A DNA stretch of 47,697 nt from assembly GCA_025964575.1 (NCBI GenBank), contig JAOPYO010000189.1, positions 1 to 47,697 of the forward strand. Reading direction: 5' to 3'. Made by a program: the position numbers and the translations under genes. Within the stretch, counting starts at the first letter, position 1. The number at the start of each line of letters is the position of its first letter. The stretch comes from Actinomycetes bacterium. GTDB taxonomy: Bacteria > Actinomycetota > Actinomycetes > Streptosporangiales > Streptosporangiaceae. The notes beneath the pieces are model-generated. The model saw only the letters and a list, made by a program, of their open reading frames with translations. It was not told the DNA's origin and did not search any database. Below are positions 1 to 9,312 of this stretch, piece by piece.

Positions 1-1
1 T

Positions 2-556
2 GACAAGGCCGGCGTGCTCCTGCTGCAGCTGGAGATCCGTACCGAGATCACGTGTCACGCGGCCCGGGAGGGAGCGGCCGCCGGGCTGACGGTCGTGCTC
101 GACCCGGCTCCGGCGCAGCCGTTGCCGGAGAGCGTCTGGCAGTACGTGGACGTCGTGACGCCGAACGAAAGCGAGGCCGGTGCGCTGACGGGAGTGGAGG
201 TCGGCGACCTCCATTCCGCCGAGCGTGCAGCGGCCTGGTTCCTCGATCGCGGCGTCAAGCACGCCCTCATCACGCTCGGCTCGGCAGGCGTCCTGTCGGT
301 CACCGAGGACCGGACCCGCCACTTCCTGGCGCATCCGGTCACCCCGGTTGACACCACCGCCGCAGGCGACGCCTTCACCGGCTTCTTCGGCGCGGCCCTC
401 GCCGCCGGCCTCGACGTCGATCTGGCCATCCGGCGCGGTGCGGCCGCGGGCGCACTGGCGACCACACGCGCCGGCGCCAGTCCGTCACTTCCCGACCGGC
501 AGGCCGTCGACGGGCTGATCAACAGTCATCCCCTTGTGAAAGGAGCCGCCCAGTGA
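2..556 (+). CDS. rbsK: Ribokinase, PfkB family (5' end outside window)
   Basis: The reading frame is already open at the window edge, so the N-terminus is missing and 184 residues are visible. It phosphorylates cytosolic D-ribose to ribose 5-phosphate. The PfkB signature 2 is clear as DTTAAGDAFTGFF, with the catalytic Asp in AAGD (AAGD replaces the usual GAGD). The upstream block reading VLDPAPAQPLP then TPNESEA is typical of ribokinases. The stop overlaps the GTG start of the next gene by 4 bp, so translation is probably coupled. The following RbsD, RbsA, RbsC and RbsB genes make ribose the likely substrate, though another pentose cannot be excluded. Confidence 0.9.
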   Translation, partial: DKAGVLLLQLEIRTEITCHAAREGAAAGLTVVLDPAPAQPLPESVWQYVDVVTPNESEAGALTGVEVGDLHSAERAAAWFLDRGVKHALITLGSAGVLSVTEDRTRHFLAHPVTPVDTTAAGDAFTGFFGAALAAGLDVDLAIRRGAAAGALATTRAGASPSLPDRQAVDGLINSHPLVKGAAQ

Positions 557-957
557 GGCGCAACCTCGGAACGCTCAACGGTCAGCTCGCCAGGGTGATC
601 TCTGAGACCGGGCACACCGACCGGCTGATCGTCACTGACGCCGGCCTGCCCATTCCGCCCGGGGTGGAGCGGGTCGACCTGGCCATACGCAAGAACCTGC
701 CGCGCTTCCTCGACGTACTCGATGCCGTGCTCGACGAGGTCGCGGTGGAAGGGGTGCTGCTCTCGGAGGAGATCAAGCAGGTCAGCCCCGCGATGCTCGA
801 AGAGATCCGGCAACGGTTCGCGCACCTGGACCTTCCCCTGCGGTTCATCCCGCACATCGAGTTCAAGCAGGCCACCGCGGGGGCACGCGCCGCCGTCCGC
901 TCCGGCGAGTTCACCCCGTACGCCAACGTGCTGCTCACCGCAGGCGTCGTGTACTGA
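553..957 (+). CDS. rbsD: D-ribose pyranase RbsD
   Basis: This 134-residue protein has the usual RbsD length. The family converts the beta-pyranose form of ribose to the furanose form used by ribokinase. Visible family marks are the N-terminal TGHTDRL segment with the catalytic His, DAGLPIPPGVERVDLA, and the C-terminal ANVLLTAGVVY. The GTG start overlaps the ribokinase stop (GTGA), and the transporter ATPase begins 13 bp downstream. The gene lies in the middle of the ribose operon. FucU is a related mutarotase, but the Rbs neighbours argue for RbsD. Confidence 0.9.
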   Translation: MRRNLGTLNGQLARVISETGHTDRLIVTDAGLPIPPGVERVDLAIRKNLPRFLDVLDAVLDEVAVEGVLLSEEIKQVSPAMLEEIRQRFAHLDLPLRFIPHIEFKQATAGARAAVRSGEFTPYANVLLTAGVVY

Positions 958-970
958 CCGGGAGACGGAA

Positions 971-2467
971 ATGCGCCTACAGCTTGTCGACGTACATAAG
1001 TCCTTCGGCGACAACAACGTTCTCCGAGGCGTCAGCTTCGAGGTGGCGCCGGGCGAGATCGTCGCTCTCGTCGGTGAGAACGGTGCCGGTAAATCCACAC
1101 TCACCCGCGTCGTCTCGGGCGCTCATCAGCCCGATGCCGGCCAGATCCTCATCGACGGCGCCGCCACTGTCCTCAAAAATCCTCAGGCGGCCATGGCTCA
1201 TGGCATCGAGGTCATCTACCAGGAGTTTCAACAGAACCTGTTCCCGCACCTCAGCGTCGCGGAGAACATGCACGTCCTCGACCGAGAAAATCGTTTCGGC
1301 CGTCTGCTCGTCTCCAAGCGGCGCATGGCCGAGGCCGCCGAAAAGGCCCTCGAGAACCTCGGTATGGACATCGCCGTGCGGCGGCCCGTCGGCACCCTCA
1401 GCGTGGCCGAACGGCAGATGATCGAGATCGCCAAGGCGATGGCGCACGAACCTGCCCTGCTGATCCTCGATGAACCCACCGCCGCGCTCGACGAGCACGA
1501 GTCCGAACAGCTCTTCACCCAGGTACGCCGGCTGAGCGAGGCAGGAGTGTCGGTGATCTACATCAGTCACCGCCTGGACGAGGTCTTCCAGCTCGCCCAC
1601 CGCGTCGTCGTCCTGCGCGACGGACGGGTCACCCTCGACGAGCCCACCACGCGGCTCGACCCGGGCCAGGTGGTCACGGCCATGGTGGGCGACACCGTTG
1701 ACGACTTCTACCCCAAGGAACGCCACGTCACCGACCAGGTCGTGTTGAAGATCAGCGATGCCCGCAGTGGTGCGGACTTCCGCGGCATCGACCTCGAGGT
1801 CCACGCCGGAGAGGTGCTCGGCATCGGCGGTGTCGTCGGATGCGGACGGAGTGCACTCCTCCGCACGCTCTTCGGTCTACAGCCTCTGACCAATGGATCC
1901 GTCAGCATCGACGGTTCGTCAGTGCGCGTACACAGCCCGCGGGAAGCCATCGACAGCCACATCGCCTACCTGTCGCCGGACCGGCAGGCCGAAGGACTGT
2001 GCATGGACCTGTCGGTCGAGGCGAACGTGTCCCTGGCCGCGTTGGAGCGCTTCACCACGGCGGCCGACGTCGTTCGCCGTGACAGCGAGAGGGCCGCCAC
2101 CGGCACCGTGATGGCCGACCTACGGGTCCGGGCCGCCTCTCCCTCCATCGCGGTCGGCTCACTGTCCGGTGGTAACCAGCAGAAGGCCCTGTTCGCCAAG
2201 TGGGTGATGATCAGGCCACGGGTCCTGCTCATGGACGAGCCCACGCGGGGCGTCGACGTAGGCGCCAAGACGGAGATCTACCGCATCATCAACACGCTGA
2301 CCGCCCAGGGCGTCGCCGTCGTCCTCGTCAGCTCCGATCTACCCGAACTCGTCGCGATGTCCGATCGCGTGATCGTCATGCGTGAAGGTCAGCTCGTCGC
2401 CGAGTTGATCGGGGACCACCTCAACGAGCAGTCAATCCTCGAGCATGCACTGGTAGGTGTCGCATGA
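971..2467 (+). CDS. rbsA: Ribose ABC transporter ATP-binding protein (RbsA type)
   Basis: A 498-residue protein with two fused ATPase domains, as expected for CUT2 sugar importers. Domain 1 (about residues 1-240) shows Walker A GENGAGKST, signature LSVAERQ and Walker B LLILDEPTAALD. Domain 2 (about 250-498) has the degenerate Walker A GVVGCGRSAL usual in RbsA, then LSGGNQQKALFAKW and LLMDEPTRGVD. It would energise the RbsC permease at the inner face of the membrane. The ATG at 971 follows a GGAGACGG ribosome-binding site. An upstream open extension in the same frame overlaps rbsD and is not used. The stop overlaps the permease start by 4 bp. Confidence 0.92.
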   Translation: MRLQLVDVHKSFGDNNVLRGVSFEVAPGEIVALVGENGAGKSTLTRVVSGAHQPDAGQILIDGAATVLKNPQAAMAHGIEVIYQEFQQNLFPHLSVAENMHVLDRENRFGRLLVSKRRMAEAAEKALENLGMDIAVRRPVGTLSVAERQMIEIAKAMAHEPALLILDEPTAALDEHESEQLFTQVRRLSEAGVSVIYISHRLDEVFQLAHRVVVLRDGRVTLDEPTTRLDPGQVVTAMVGDTVDDFYPKERHVTDQVVLKISDARSGADFRGIDLEVHAGEVLGIGGVVGCGRSALLRTLFGLQPLTNGSVSIDGSSVRVHSPREAIDSHIAYLSPDRQAEGLCMDLSVEANVSLAALERFTTAADVVRRDSERAATGTVMADLRVRAASPSIAVGSLSGGNQQKALFAKWVMIRPRVLLMDEPTRGVDVGAKTEIYRIINTLTAQGVAVVLVSSDLPELVAMSDRVIVMREGQLVAELIGDHLNEQSILEHALVGVA

Positions 2468-3471
2468 CCGTGAACCTCAAATCCCTCGCACGGCATCTGC
2501 GCGCCGTGTGGATGCTGCTGCTGGTCGGCATCATCCTGGCCATCGCCTCGCCGGTCTTTCTCACCGAGACCAACCTGCTCAACGTCGGGCTGGCCACTTC
2601 CGTCGCCGCGCTGCTGGCGGTGGGCCAGACGTACGTCATCATCCTGGCGGAGATCGACCTGGCGGTCGGCGCCACCCTCGGTTTCTCCGCCGTGGTCACT
2701 GCCCTGACCCTCCGCGACCACGGCCTTCTTCCCGCCCTCGTCGCCGGGCTCGCCGTCGGCGGCGGCGCCGGCCTGATCAACGGTCTGCTGGTCACCAGGA
2801 CCCGCATGCCGTCCTTCATCGCGACGCTGGCCACCATGTCCGTCCTGTCGGGCATGAGCTTGCAGATCACGTCAGGCAACCCGATCAGCATCACCGACAG
2901 CCACTTCCAGGGCATCGGGCAGGACCGTTTGGCGGGGGTCCCCGTACCCGTATGGATCATGCTCGTGGTCTTCGTCCTGTTCGGCTTCGTGCTCGCGCGG
3001 ACCCGGTTCGGCCGCTATGTGTACGCCACCGGCGACAATGCCGAAGCCGCCCGCCTCTCCGGCATCCGCACCCAGCGTGTGAAGGTTCTGGCCTTCGTCA
3101 TCAGCGGCCTGCTCGCCGCGCTGGCCGGTTTCATCCTCAGCGCCCGGCTGTCCACCGCCGAGCCGACCGCCGGGACTGGACTGGAGCTGGAGGCCATCGC
3201 CGCGGTGATCATCGGTGGCACCAGCCTGGCCGGAGGGCGCGGCACCCTGGTCGGCACCCTGGTCGGCGCTCTTGTGCTGGGCGTCATCGACAACGGGATG
3301 AACCTGCTCGACGTCTCGCCGTTCCTGCAGAACGTCGTCAAGGGACTGGTCATCCTCCTGGCCGTGTTCATCGACCGCAACCTCGACACCCTCCGCGCAC
3401 TCATCCCTCGCCGCAGAGGGCCCGACGCCGCGGTGCCGGGCCCCGCCAAGGCCGAGCTGGTCCGCCAGTAA
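2464..3471 (+). CDS. rbsC: Ribose ABC transporter permease (RbsC type)
   Basis: A 335-residue integral membrane protein with about 8-10 hydrophobic segments. It matches the BPD_transp_2 family (LivH/AraH/RbsC). Family marks are the AEIDLAVGA segment, INGLLVTRTRMPSFIATLA, the GRYVYATGDNAEAARLSGI loop and IGGTSLAGGRGT, followed by GVIDNGMNLL. It forms the sugar channel with RbsA. The ATG overlaps the rbsA stop (ATGA), indicating coupled translation and a fixed stoichiometry. Confidence 0.92.
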   Translation: MTVNLKSLARHLRAVWMLLLVGIILAIASPVFLTETNLLNVGLATSVAALLAVGQTYVIILAEIDLAVGATLGFSAVVTALTLRDHGLLPALVAGLAVGGGAGLINGLLVTRTRMPSFIATLATMSVLSGMSLQITSGNPISITDSHFQGIGQDRLAGVPVPVWIMLVVFVLFGFVLARTRFGRYVYATGDNAEAARLSGIRTQRVKVLAFVISGLLAALAGFILSARLSTAEPTAGTGLELEAIAAVIIGGTSLAGGRGTLVGTLVGALVLGVIDNGMNLLDVSPFLQNVVKGLVILLAVFIDRNLDTLRALIPRRRGPDAAVPGPAKAELVRQ

Positions 3472-3515
3472 AGCCTGTGCACTCCTCTCCCACCCCCTCG
3501 ATACAAGGAGCACCC

Positions 3516-4520
3516 ATGCACACCGCCCGTACTGCCATCGCGCTCGCCGCCATCGCGGCCCTTTCACTCTCGGCCTGCAGCCGCAGTGGCGACACCGCAA
3601 CCGCCGGCGCAGCAAAGGGCGCGTCCGGCAAGAAGGACGCCACCGTGATCATGAGCACGCTGAACAACCCGTTCTTCGTGAGCGTCAAGAACGGGGCCCA
3701 GGCCCAGGCGGCCAAGGACGGCCTCAAGCTGACCGTCCAGAACGCCAACAATTCGGACGCCACCGCGCTCAACCAGGCGACGACCGCCGTCTCCAAGCAG
3801 ACCGGCATCCTGATCCTCGACCCTGTCAGCAGCCAGTCCGCGACCTCATCCGTGGCCCAGGCGAATGGCGCGAACATCCCCGTGATGGCCTTCGACCGCA
3901 AGCCGGCCGGCGGCAAGCTGACCAGCTTCGTGGGCTATGACGCGGTCCAGGCCGGCCGGAACGCCGCCACGGCCCTGGCCACGTCCATCGGCGACAAGGG
4001 GAAGGTCGTAGAGATCCAGGGCATTCTCGGGACGAACGTCGCGCAGGACCGCAGCAAGGGCTTCGAGGAGGAGATCGCCAAGCACAAGGGCATCACCGTC
4101 GTCGCCAAGCAGGCGGCCGACTTCGACCGTTCGAAGGCGCTCGACGTGATGACCAACGTCCTGCAGGCCCACCCGGACATCAACGGTGTCTACGCCGCCA
4201 ATGACGAGATGGCGATGGGCGTGCTCTCCGCGCTGAAGGCCCGCAGTCTCGCGGGGAAGGTCAAGCTGGTCGGCAACGACGGCATCTCCGACGCGCTCGC
4301 CGCCGTCGCGGCGGGTGAGATGTACGCGACGAACGCGGAGTCCCCCTTCGCACTCGGTCAGAAGGTCACCGTCCTCGCCGGCACCATCCTGGCCGGCAAG
4401 TCCGTCCCCGCCGACGAGACTCTCCAGGGGAAGTTGGTCACCAAGGACAGCGTCAAGGACTACGCCCAGTACCTCGTGGGGCTTGGTGACTCAGCCGACG
4501 TTCCGCCCTCCCTCCGGTAG
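3516..4520 (+). CDS. rbsB: Ribose ABC transporter substrate-binding lipoprotein (RbsB type)
   Basis: A 334-residue protein beginning with a lipoprotein signal peptide: charged MHTAR, a hydrophobic stretch, then the lipobox LSAC at about residues 18-21. The mature part is a Peripla_BP_4 sugar-binding fold, seen in ATVIMSTLNNPFFVSVKNGA, the D89-type segment LILDPVSSQ, FVGYDAVQAG and the NGVYAANDEMAMGVL hinge. The ATG at 3516 has an AAGGAG site 6 bp upstream. A longer open frame begins upstream but overlaps rbsC. Membrane-tethered outside the cell, it delivers sugar to RbsC. It is the last gene of the operon, followed by a strong hairpin. Confidence 0.92.
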   Translation: MHTARTAIALAAIAALSLSACSRSGDTATAGAAKGASGKKDATVIMSTLNNPFFVSVKNGAQAQAAKDGLKLTVQNANNSDATALNQATTAVSKQTGILILDPVSSQSATSSVAQANGANIPVMAFDRKPAGGKLTSFVGYDAVQAGRNAATALATSIGDKGKVVEIQGILGTNVAQDRSKGFEEEIAKHKGITVVAKQAADFDRSKALDVMTNVLQAHPDINGVYAANDEMAMGVLSALKARSLAGKVKLVGNDGISDALAAVAAGEMYATNAESPFALGQKVTVLAGTILAGKSVPADETLQGKLVTKDSVKDYAQYLVGLGDSADVPPSLR

Positions 4521-4556
4521 CGAGCACAGCGGAAACGAATCGGAGAAGAAACGTGT

Positions 4557-4598
4557 CCGGCGCCCCGACGTTCGCGAATACGCGTCCTGGGGCGCCGG
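4557..4598 (+). terminator. Hairpin terminator after the ribose operon
   Basis: A perfect 10-bp inverted repeat, CCGGCGCCCC at 4557-4566 and GGGGCGCCGG at 4589-4598, encloses a 22-nt loop that can pair further. It lies 37 bp past the rbsB stop. There is no T-run, which is common for actinomycete terminators. Confidence 0.6.
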
Positions 4599-4667
4599 CA
4601 CGGTTCTGAGGATGAACCGCCGGCGAGAGAGCCCGGTGGGACCCTGGTCTTTCAAGGTCAGTACCCG

Positions 4668-4874
4668 GTGTCGGAGAATCATTGTGCGGGGGGATGGTTC
4701 TCGGGCACCCGCAGTGGTTCGTCGGGTGACGTATGCGTTGAGGTCGCCAACCTCGATATCGCCGTTGGAGTGCGGGACAGCAAGAATCCCAAGGGCCCGA
4801 AGCTGGTGTTCTCCATCAGCGAATGGAGCGCCTTTGCCGAGCGCATCCGAAGCGGACGGCTCGATCGCTCGTAG
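4668..4874 (+). CDS. DUF397 domain protein
   Basis: A 68-residue protein starting at GTG. It fits the small actinobacterial DUF397 family: GWFSGTRSGSSGDVCVEVA, then VGVRDSKNPKGPKLVFS and EWSAFAERIRSG. These proteins are usually encoded beside an XRE-family regulator and may act as its partner. No HTH gene lies next to it here, so it is an orphan copy. The residues before the conserved Trp are unusual (CAGGWFSG in place of a W-(R/K)-K-S-S pattern), so the N-terminus may have drifted or the start may differ. It converges with the oxidoreductase that follows, 44 bp away. Confidence 0.65.
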   Translation: MSENHCAGGWFSGTRSGSSGDVCVEVANLDIAVGVRDSKNPKGPKLVFSISEWSAFAERIRSGRLDRS

Positions 4875-4918
4875 GCATCCTGGGGCGCCGACTCGGCCGT
4901 ACGCTCGAGGCCGCCGGT

Positions 4919-5896
4919 TCAGGACCTCAGCTGGGCGGCGACGGTGTCGACGGTGCGGAGGATGGCGAGAGTCTCGTCGAGGGGCATGAGCGGGGACTCC
5001 AGCTCTCCCGCGCGCAGACAACGGGCGACCTCCTCCGCCTGGTAGGTGTAGCCGTTGCCCTCGAACTCGAGAGTGAAGGTCTCTGGTGCCGCGCCGGATC
5101 GATGCAGGGTCATGGCGGAGGGCAGGGAGAACGGCGCGGCCACCTCGATCCGGCCGTTGGTCCCGATGGCCGTGGCGGTCGTCGGCGACTGGGCGACCAG
5201 CCCGCAGTGCAGCAACGCGATCGCGCCGGAGTCGTACCCCAGCAACATTCCGGTGCCGGCGTCGACCCCGTTCGGAGCGAGCTCGGCCGTGGCCTGCACG
5301 GACCCCGGGGCCCCCAGCAGCATTGAGGCGAACATCAACGGGTAGACGCCCAGGTCGAGCAGGGCGCCGCCGGCCGTGTCCGTTGACCAGATCCGGTGGG
5401 AAGGGTCGTACGGGAAGGGGAAGGCGAAGTCGGCGTACACCGCCTTGACGTCACCGATCGCCCCGTCGGCCACCAGCCCGCGCAGCTTGCGGATCAGCGG
5501 GTTGAACCGGGTAACGAACGCCTCCATGGCGAACAGGCCCCGGTCCCGGGCCACCGCGACGAGCTTCTCCGCGTCCGCTGCGTTCGTCGTGAACGGCTTT
5601 TCCACCAGGACCGCGCGGCCCGCTTCCAGGCACAGCATCGCGTGCGGATAGTGCCCGGTGTGCGGGGTCGCCACGTACACGACGTCGATCTCGTCGTCGG
5701 CGGCGAGTTCCGCATACGACCCGTACGCCTTCGAGATGCTGTGCCGCTCGGCGAAGGCTCTCGCGGTGTGCGGGGCGCGCGAGCCTACGGCGACGACGTC
5801 ATGGCCGGGCAGCCGGAGGAGATCCTCGGTGAAGACACCGGCGATCAGGCCCGTACCGAGGATTCCCCAGCGGATGGGGCCATCGCTTATGGTCAT
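4919..5896 (-). CDS. Gfo/Idh/MocA family oxidoreductase
   Basis: A 325-residue cytosolic NAD(P)-dependent enzyme. The N-terminal Rossmann fold begins RWGILGTGLIAGVFTEDL, followed by VVAVGSRAPHTARAFA, DVVYVATPHTGHYPHAM and the diagnostic EKPF motif (VLVEKPFTTN). The C-terminal half is the beta-sheet substrate domain, including GGALLDLGVYP. These enzymes oxidise or reduce sugars and cyclitols. Divergent placement next to the fucose operon, sharing a 289-bp regulatory gap, suggests a sugar-dehydrogenase role in the same pathway. The exact substrate cannot be read from sequence. Confidence 0.88.
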   Translation of the reverse strand: MTISDGPIRWGILGTGLIAGVFTEDLLRLPGHDVVAVGSRAPHTARAFAERHSISKAYGSYAELAADDEIDVVYVATPHTGHYPHAMLCLEAGRAVLVEKPFTTNAADAEKLVAVARDRGLFAMEAFVTRFNPLIRKLRGLVADGAIGDVKAVYADFAFPFPYDPSHRIWSTDTAGGALLDLGVYPLMFASMLLGAPGSVQATAELAPNGVDAGTGMLLGYDSGAIALLHCGLVAQSPTTATAIGTNGRIEVAAPFSLPSAMTLHRSGAAPETFTLEFEGNGYTYQAEEVARCLRAGELESPLMPLDETLAILRTVDTVAAQLRS

Positions 5897-6013
5897 CGTT
5901 CGATCGTCACCGGTTCCGTCGCGTGGATCTGCTCAGCCGGGTTCAGCCTACGCGATCAACGTTTGCCGGCACGTTTCACGGGAGCCTTTCGACCTCGCTC
6001 AACCCCATGGTTA

Positions 6014-6114
6014 ATTCATCGGATCAATAGGTGATTGTATAACGAATTGGTTGCGGGTATTGCCAGTCTAGCCGCAGAGTGTGTGTCATGGGTCACGTAA
6101 GAGATCCGATGAAT
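6014..6114. promoter_or_regulatory. Divergent regulatory region with 12-bp inverted operator pair
   Basis: The 289-bp gap between the oxidoreductase (minus) and the fucose operon (plus) is AT-richer than its surroundings. It holds ATTCATCGGATC at 6014-6025 and its exact reverse complement GATCCGATGAAT at 6103-6114, 77 bp apart. A second AT-rich element, TTGTATAACGAATT, lies at 6034-6047. Paired inverted sites in a divergent promoter suggest cooperative binding by a repressor. No intact regulator is encoded nearby; the closest is the broken IclR gene at 13343. Confidence 0.5.
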
Positions 6115-6185
6115 ATTCGACAGGTCGCATCAGAACTTGATTCCGGGGGGTACGACCGCGTGAAGCTACTCCGTGTGGGACCAGC

Positions 6186-7472
6186 ATGAGGATCACCGCT
6201 CTGGAGACGTACGACGTTCGGTTTCCGACGTCACGGGAGCTGGACGGCTCGGATGCCATGAACCCCGATCCGGACTACTCGGCGGCCTACGTCGTGCTGC
6301 GTACGGACGAGGGAGCTGAAGGGCACGGATTCTGCTTCACCATCGGCCGGGGCAACGAGGTCTGCGTCGCGGCACTGAACGCCTACGCCCCGCTGGTGAT
6401 CGGCCTCGGCCTCGACCTCGACGACCTGGGCGCGTTCGCCCGGCGGCTCACCCACGACTCGCAACTGCGCTGGCTCGGCCCGGAGAAAGGCGTGGTGCAC
6501 ATGGCGGCGGGGGCCATCGTCAACGCCGCGTTCGACCTGGCCGGGAAGGTGGCGGGCAAGCCGGTCTGGAAGTTGCTGGCCGACATGTCGCCCGAGCAGG
6601 TCGTCGATCTTGCCGACTGGCGCTATCTGACCGACGCGCTCACCCCCAGTGACGCCGTGCAGCTGCTGCGAACCGCCCAGGACGGAAAGGCCGAACGGGA
6701 GGCCACGCTGCTGGCCTCGGGTTACCCGGCGTACACCACGACGCCAGGCTGGCTCGGCTACACCGACGACAAGCTCGTCCGGCTGGCCCGCGAGGCCGTC
6801 GCCGAGGGCTTCACCCAGATCAAGCTCAAGGTCGGTGCCGACCTGGCCGAGGACGTACGGCGGCTGCGGCTCGCCCGCGAGGCGGTCGGGCCGGACATCC
6901 GGATCGCGGTCGACGCCAACCAGCGCTGGGATGTACCCGACGCCATCGCGTGGGTCGAAAGGCTGAAGCCCTACGACCCCTGGTGGATCGAGGAGCCCAC
7001 GAGCCCGGACGATGTGCTCGGCCACGCCGCGATCCGTAAGGCCGTCAGCCCGATCAAGGTGGCCACCGGTGAGCACGTCCACAACCGCGTGATGTTCAAG
7101 CAGCTGCTGCAGGCGGACGCGATCGATGTCCTGCAGATCGACGCCTGCCGGGTGGCGGGAGTCACCGAGAACGTCGCGATCCTGCTGCTCGCCGCGGCGT
7201 ACGGCGTGCCGGTCTGCCCGCACGCGGGCGGGGTCGGGCTGTGCGAGGTCGTTCAGCACCTGGCGATGTTCGACTATCTCGCGGTCAGCGGCACCACCGA
7301 GAACCGCGTGATCGAGTACGTCGACCACCTGCATGAGCATTTCGCCGATCCGGTGCGGATCCACGGTGGACGCTACCTGGCGCCAACGCTGCCCGGTATG
7401 TCCGCCGAGATGCTCCCGGCGTCGCTGGCCGGGCACATGTACCCCGGCGGCATCGTCTGGAGGACGGCGTGA
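6186..7472 (+). CDS. fucD: L-fuconate dehydratase (enolase superfamily)
   Basis: A 428-residue member of the mandelate-racemase/enolase superfamily. It closely follows the L-fuconate dehydratase pattern: a capping domain (about 1-130), then a TIM barrel with the catalytic IKLKVG lysines, metal ligands in [16 protein letters not shown] and TGEHVHNR, the catalytic His in [11 protein letters not shown], and GTTENRV. It would dehydrate L-fuconate to 2-keto-3-deoxy-L-fuconate. It is the first gene of a six-gene coupled operon. Its stop overlaps the SDR start by 4 bp. The Shine-Dalgarno is weak (GTGGGA). Related acid-sugar substrates such as L-galactonate remain possible. Confidence 0.85.
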   Translation: MRITALETYDVRFPTSRELDGSDAMNPDPDYSAAYVVLRTDEGAEGHGFCFTIGRGNEVCVAALNAYAPLVIGLGLDLDDLGAFARRLTHDSQLRWLGPEKGVVHMAAGAIVNAAFDLAGKVAGKPVWKLLADMSPEQVVDLADWRYLTDALTPSDAVQLLRTAQDGKAEREATLLASGYPAYTTTPGWLGYTDDKLVRLAREAVAEGFTQIKLKVGADLAEDVRRLRLAREAVGPDIRIAVDANQRWDVPDAIAWVERLKPYDPWWIEEPTSPDDVLGHAAIRKAVSPIKVATGEHVHNRVMFKQLLQADAIDVLQIDACRVAGVTENVAILLLAAAYGVPVCPHAGGVGLCEVVQHLAMFDYLAVSGTTENRVIEYVDHLHEHFADPVRIHGGRYLAPTLPGMSAEMLPASLAGHMYPGGIVWRTA

Positions 7473-8260
7473 GCGAGTTCACCGGAATCCATGCGCTGGT
7501 CACCGGGGGCGCCTCGGGCATCGGCCTGGCGACCGCGCGGCTGCTGGCCGACCGCGGCGCGCAGGTGGCGTGCCTGGACCGCGACCTGGTCACGGAGGGC
7601 GACCCCCCGGGGGCGGACGTTCGGTTGCTCCCTGTCGGCGGTGACGTGACCGACGACGCGTCGGTGCGCGAGGCGGTAGGTCATGCCGCCGCCGCGCTCG
7701 GAGGTCTGGACGTCCTGATCAACAACGCCGGGATCGGAGCGCAGGGGACGATCGAGGACAACGACGACGACGAATGGCGTCGAGTCTTCGACGTCAATCT
7801 GTTCGGCATCGTGCGCGTGACCCGCGCCGCGCTGCCCTACCTGCGCCTATCCGCGAGTCCCGCGATCGTCAACACCTGCTCGATCGCGGCCACCGCCGGG
7901 CTGCCCGACCGGGCGCTCTACTCGGCGACCAAGGGAGCCGTGCTGTCGCTGACCCTGGCGATGGCGGCGGACCATATCCACGAGGGGATCCGGGTGACCT
8001 GCGTCAACCCGGGAACCGTGGACACGCCCTGGGTCGGCCGGCTGCTGGAAGCGGCCGACGATCCGGAGGCAGAGCGAGCCGCGCTCGCGGCCCGGCAGCC
8101 GAGCGGGCGACTGGTCAGCCCGGAGGAGGTCGCCGCGGCGATCGCCTACCTGGCCGGGCCGTCCGCCTCGGGTACCACGGGAACCGCGCTCGCGGTCGAT
8201 GGGGGCATGGCCGGGCTGCGACCGCGGCCCCGGAACCAGTCACTGAAGGAGCGGAAATGA
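7469..8260 (+). CDS. SDR dehydrogenase, likely 2-keto-3-deoxy-L-fuconate dehydrogenase
   Basis: A 263-residue classical short-chain dehydrogenase. The cofactor motif is TGGASGIG with acidic CLDRD after beta-2 (NAD preference), followed by NNAGIG, catalytic Ser in NTCSIAA, YSATKGA (Tyr-x-x-x-Lys) and [10 protein letters not shown]. In the described non-phosphorylative L-fucose route an SDR oxidises 2-keto-3-deoxy-L-fuconate to the 2,4-diketo acid. Coupling to fucD by a 4-bp overlap supports that step. It starts at GTG. The substrate is inferred from context. Confidence 0.85.
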   Translation: MSEFTGIHALVTGGASGIGLATARLLADRGAQVACLDRDLVTEGDPPGADVRLLPVGGDVTDDASVREAVGHAAAALGGLDVLINNAGIGAQGTIEDNDDDEWRRVFDVNLFGIVRVTRAALPYLRLSASPAIVNTCSIAATAGLPDRALYSATKGAVLSLTLAMAADHIHEGIRVTCVNPGTVDTPWVGRLLEAADDPEAERAALAARQPSGRLVSPEEVAAAIAYLAGPSASGTTGTALAVDGGMAGLRPRPRNQSLKERK

Positions 8261-9312
8261 AGCGCAGGGTACTCGCGACAGCAACGGCGCTGGCCGGGAT
8301 CGTGGCACTGGTGGCCGGCTGCGGAGGCAGCAGCGGTAAGACCACCGGCGGTGGCGGCTCCTCGGCCGTCGGCGTCGACTACCCCAGATCCGACTCCGAC
8401 TTCTGGAACTCCTACATCAAGTACGTCCCGCAGTTCGGGACGAAGTACAAGCTGGATCTCAAGACCTCCAACTCCGAGAACGACATCGCCAAGCTGACCG
8501 CGAATGTCCAGGCGCTCACGGGCCAGGGCGTCAAGGGCGTCGTCATGGCGCCACAGGACACGGCGGCGATCGCGCCCACGCTCGACCAGCTCAAGACGAA
8601 GAAGATCCCGGTGGTGACCGTGGACACCCGGCCGGACAAGGGCGACGTCTACATGGTCGTACGGGCCGACAACCGCGCGTACGGCGAGAAGGCATGCCTG
8701 TTCCTCGGAGCGCAGCTCAAGGGCAAGGGCAAGGTCGTCATGTTCGAGGGCGACCTCGCCTCGGTCAACGGCCGGGACCGTACCGAGGCCTTCAACCAGT
8801 GCATGCAGCAGAAGTATCCGAACATCAAGGTCTTCGGCGAGGCGACGGAATGGAAGGGCGACGTCGCCGCCAACAAGCTGCAGACGGTGCTCGCCGCGAA
8901 CCCCGATATCAACGGAATCTACATGCAGGCGGGCGGGGTGTTCCTCGCGCCGACCATCCAGCTGCTCAAGCAGAAGAACCTGCTGGTGCCGCCGACCGAC
9001 CCCAAGCACGTCTTCATCGTGTCCAACGACGGGATTCCCCAGGAACTCAAGGCGATCCAGGACGGCCAGATCGACGCGACGGTGTCCCAGCCGGCGGACC
9101 TGTACGCCAAGTACGCCCTCTTCTACATCAAGGCCGCGATCGACGGTAAGACGTTCCAGCCCGGCAAGACCGACCATGACTCCACCATCGTGCAGGTGAG
9201 GGCGGGTCTGCTCGAGGACCAGCTGCCCGCGCCGCTGATCACCAAGGACGGGGCGTTCGCCGGCTCCACGAAGGCCGACGACCCTGCGCTGTGGGGCAAC
9301 CAGATCAAGTGA
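8257..9312 (+). CDS. Sugar ABC transporter substrate-binding lipoprotein (CUT2)
   Basis: A 351-residue lipoprotein with signal peptide [15 protein letters not shown] and a lipobox ending VAGC at about residues 18-21, then a Gly/Ser linker. The mature part is a periplasmic-binding-protein-like fold with GVVMAPQDTAAIAP, VVTVDTRPDKGD, DINGIYMQAGG and FIVSNDGIPQEL. It presumably binds L-fucose or a related 6-deoxyhexose outside the membrane and passes it to the ATPase and permease that follow. The ATG overlaps the SDR stop (ATGA), with GAAGGAGCGGAA upstream as ribosome-binding site. A longer frame upstream lies within the SDR gene and is not used. Confidence 0.88.
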   Translation: MKRRVLATATALAGIVALVAGCGGSSGKTTGGGGSSAVGVDYPRSDSDFWNSYIKYVPQFGTKYKLDLKTSNSENDIAKLTANVQALTGQGVKGVVMAPQDTAAIAPTLDQLKTKKIPVVTVDTRPDKGDVYMVVRADNRAYGEKACLFLGAQLKGKGKVVMFEGDLASVNGRDRTEAFNQCMQQKYPNIKVFGEATEWKGDVAANKLQTVLAANPDINGIYMQAGGVFLAPTIQLLKQKNLLVPPTDPKHVFIVSNDGIPQELKAIQDGQIDATVSQPADLYAKYALFYIKAAIDGKTFQPGKTDHDSTIVQVRAGLLEDQLPAPLITKDGAFAGSTKADDPALWGNQIK

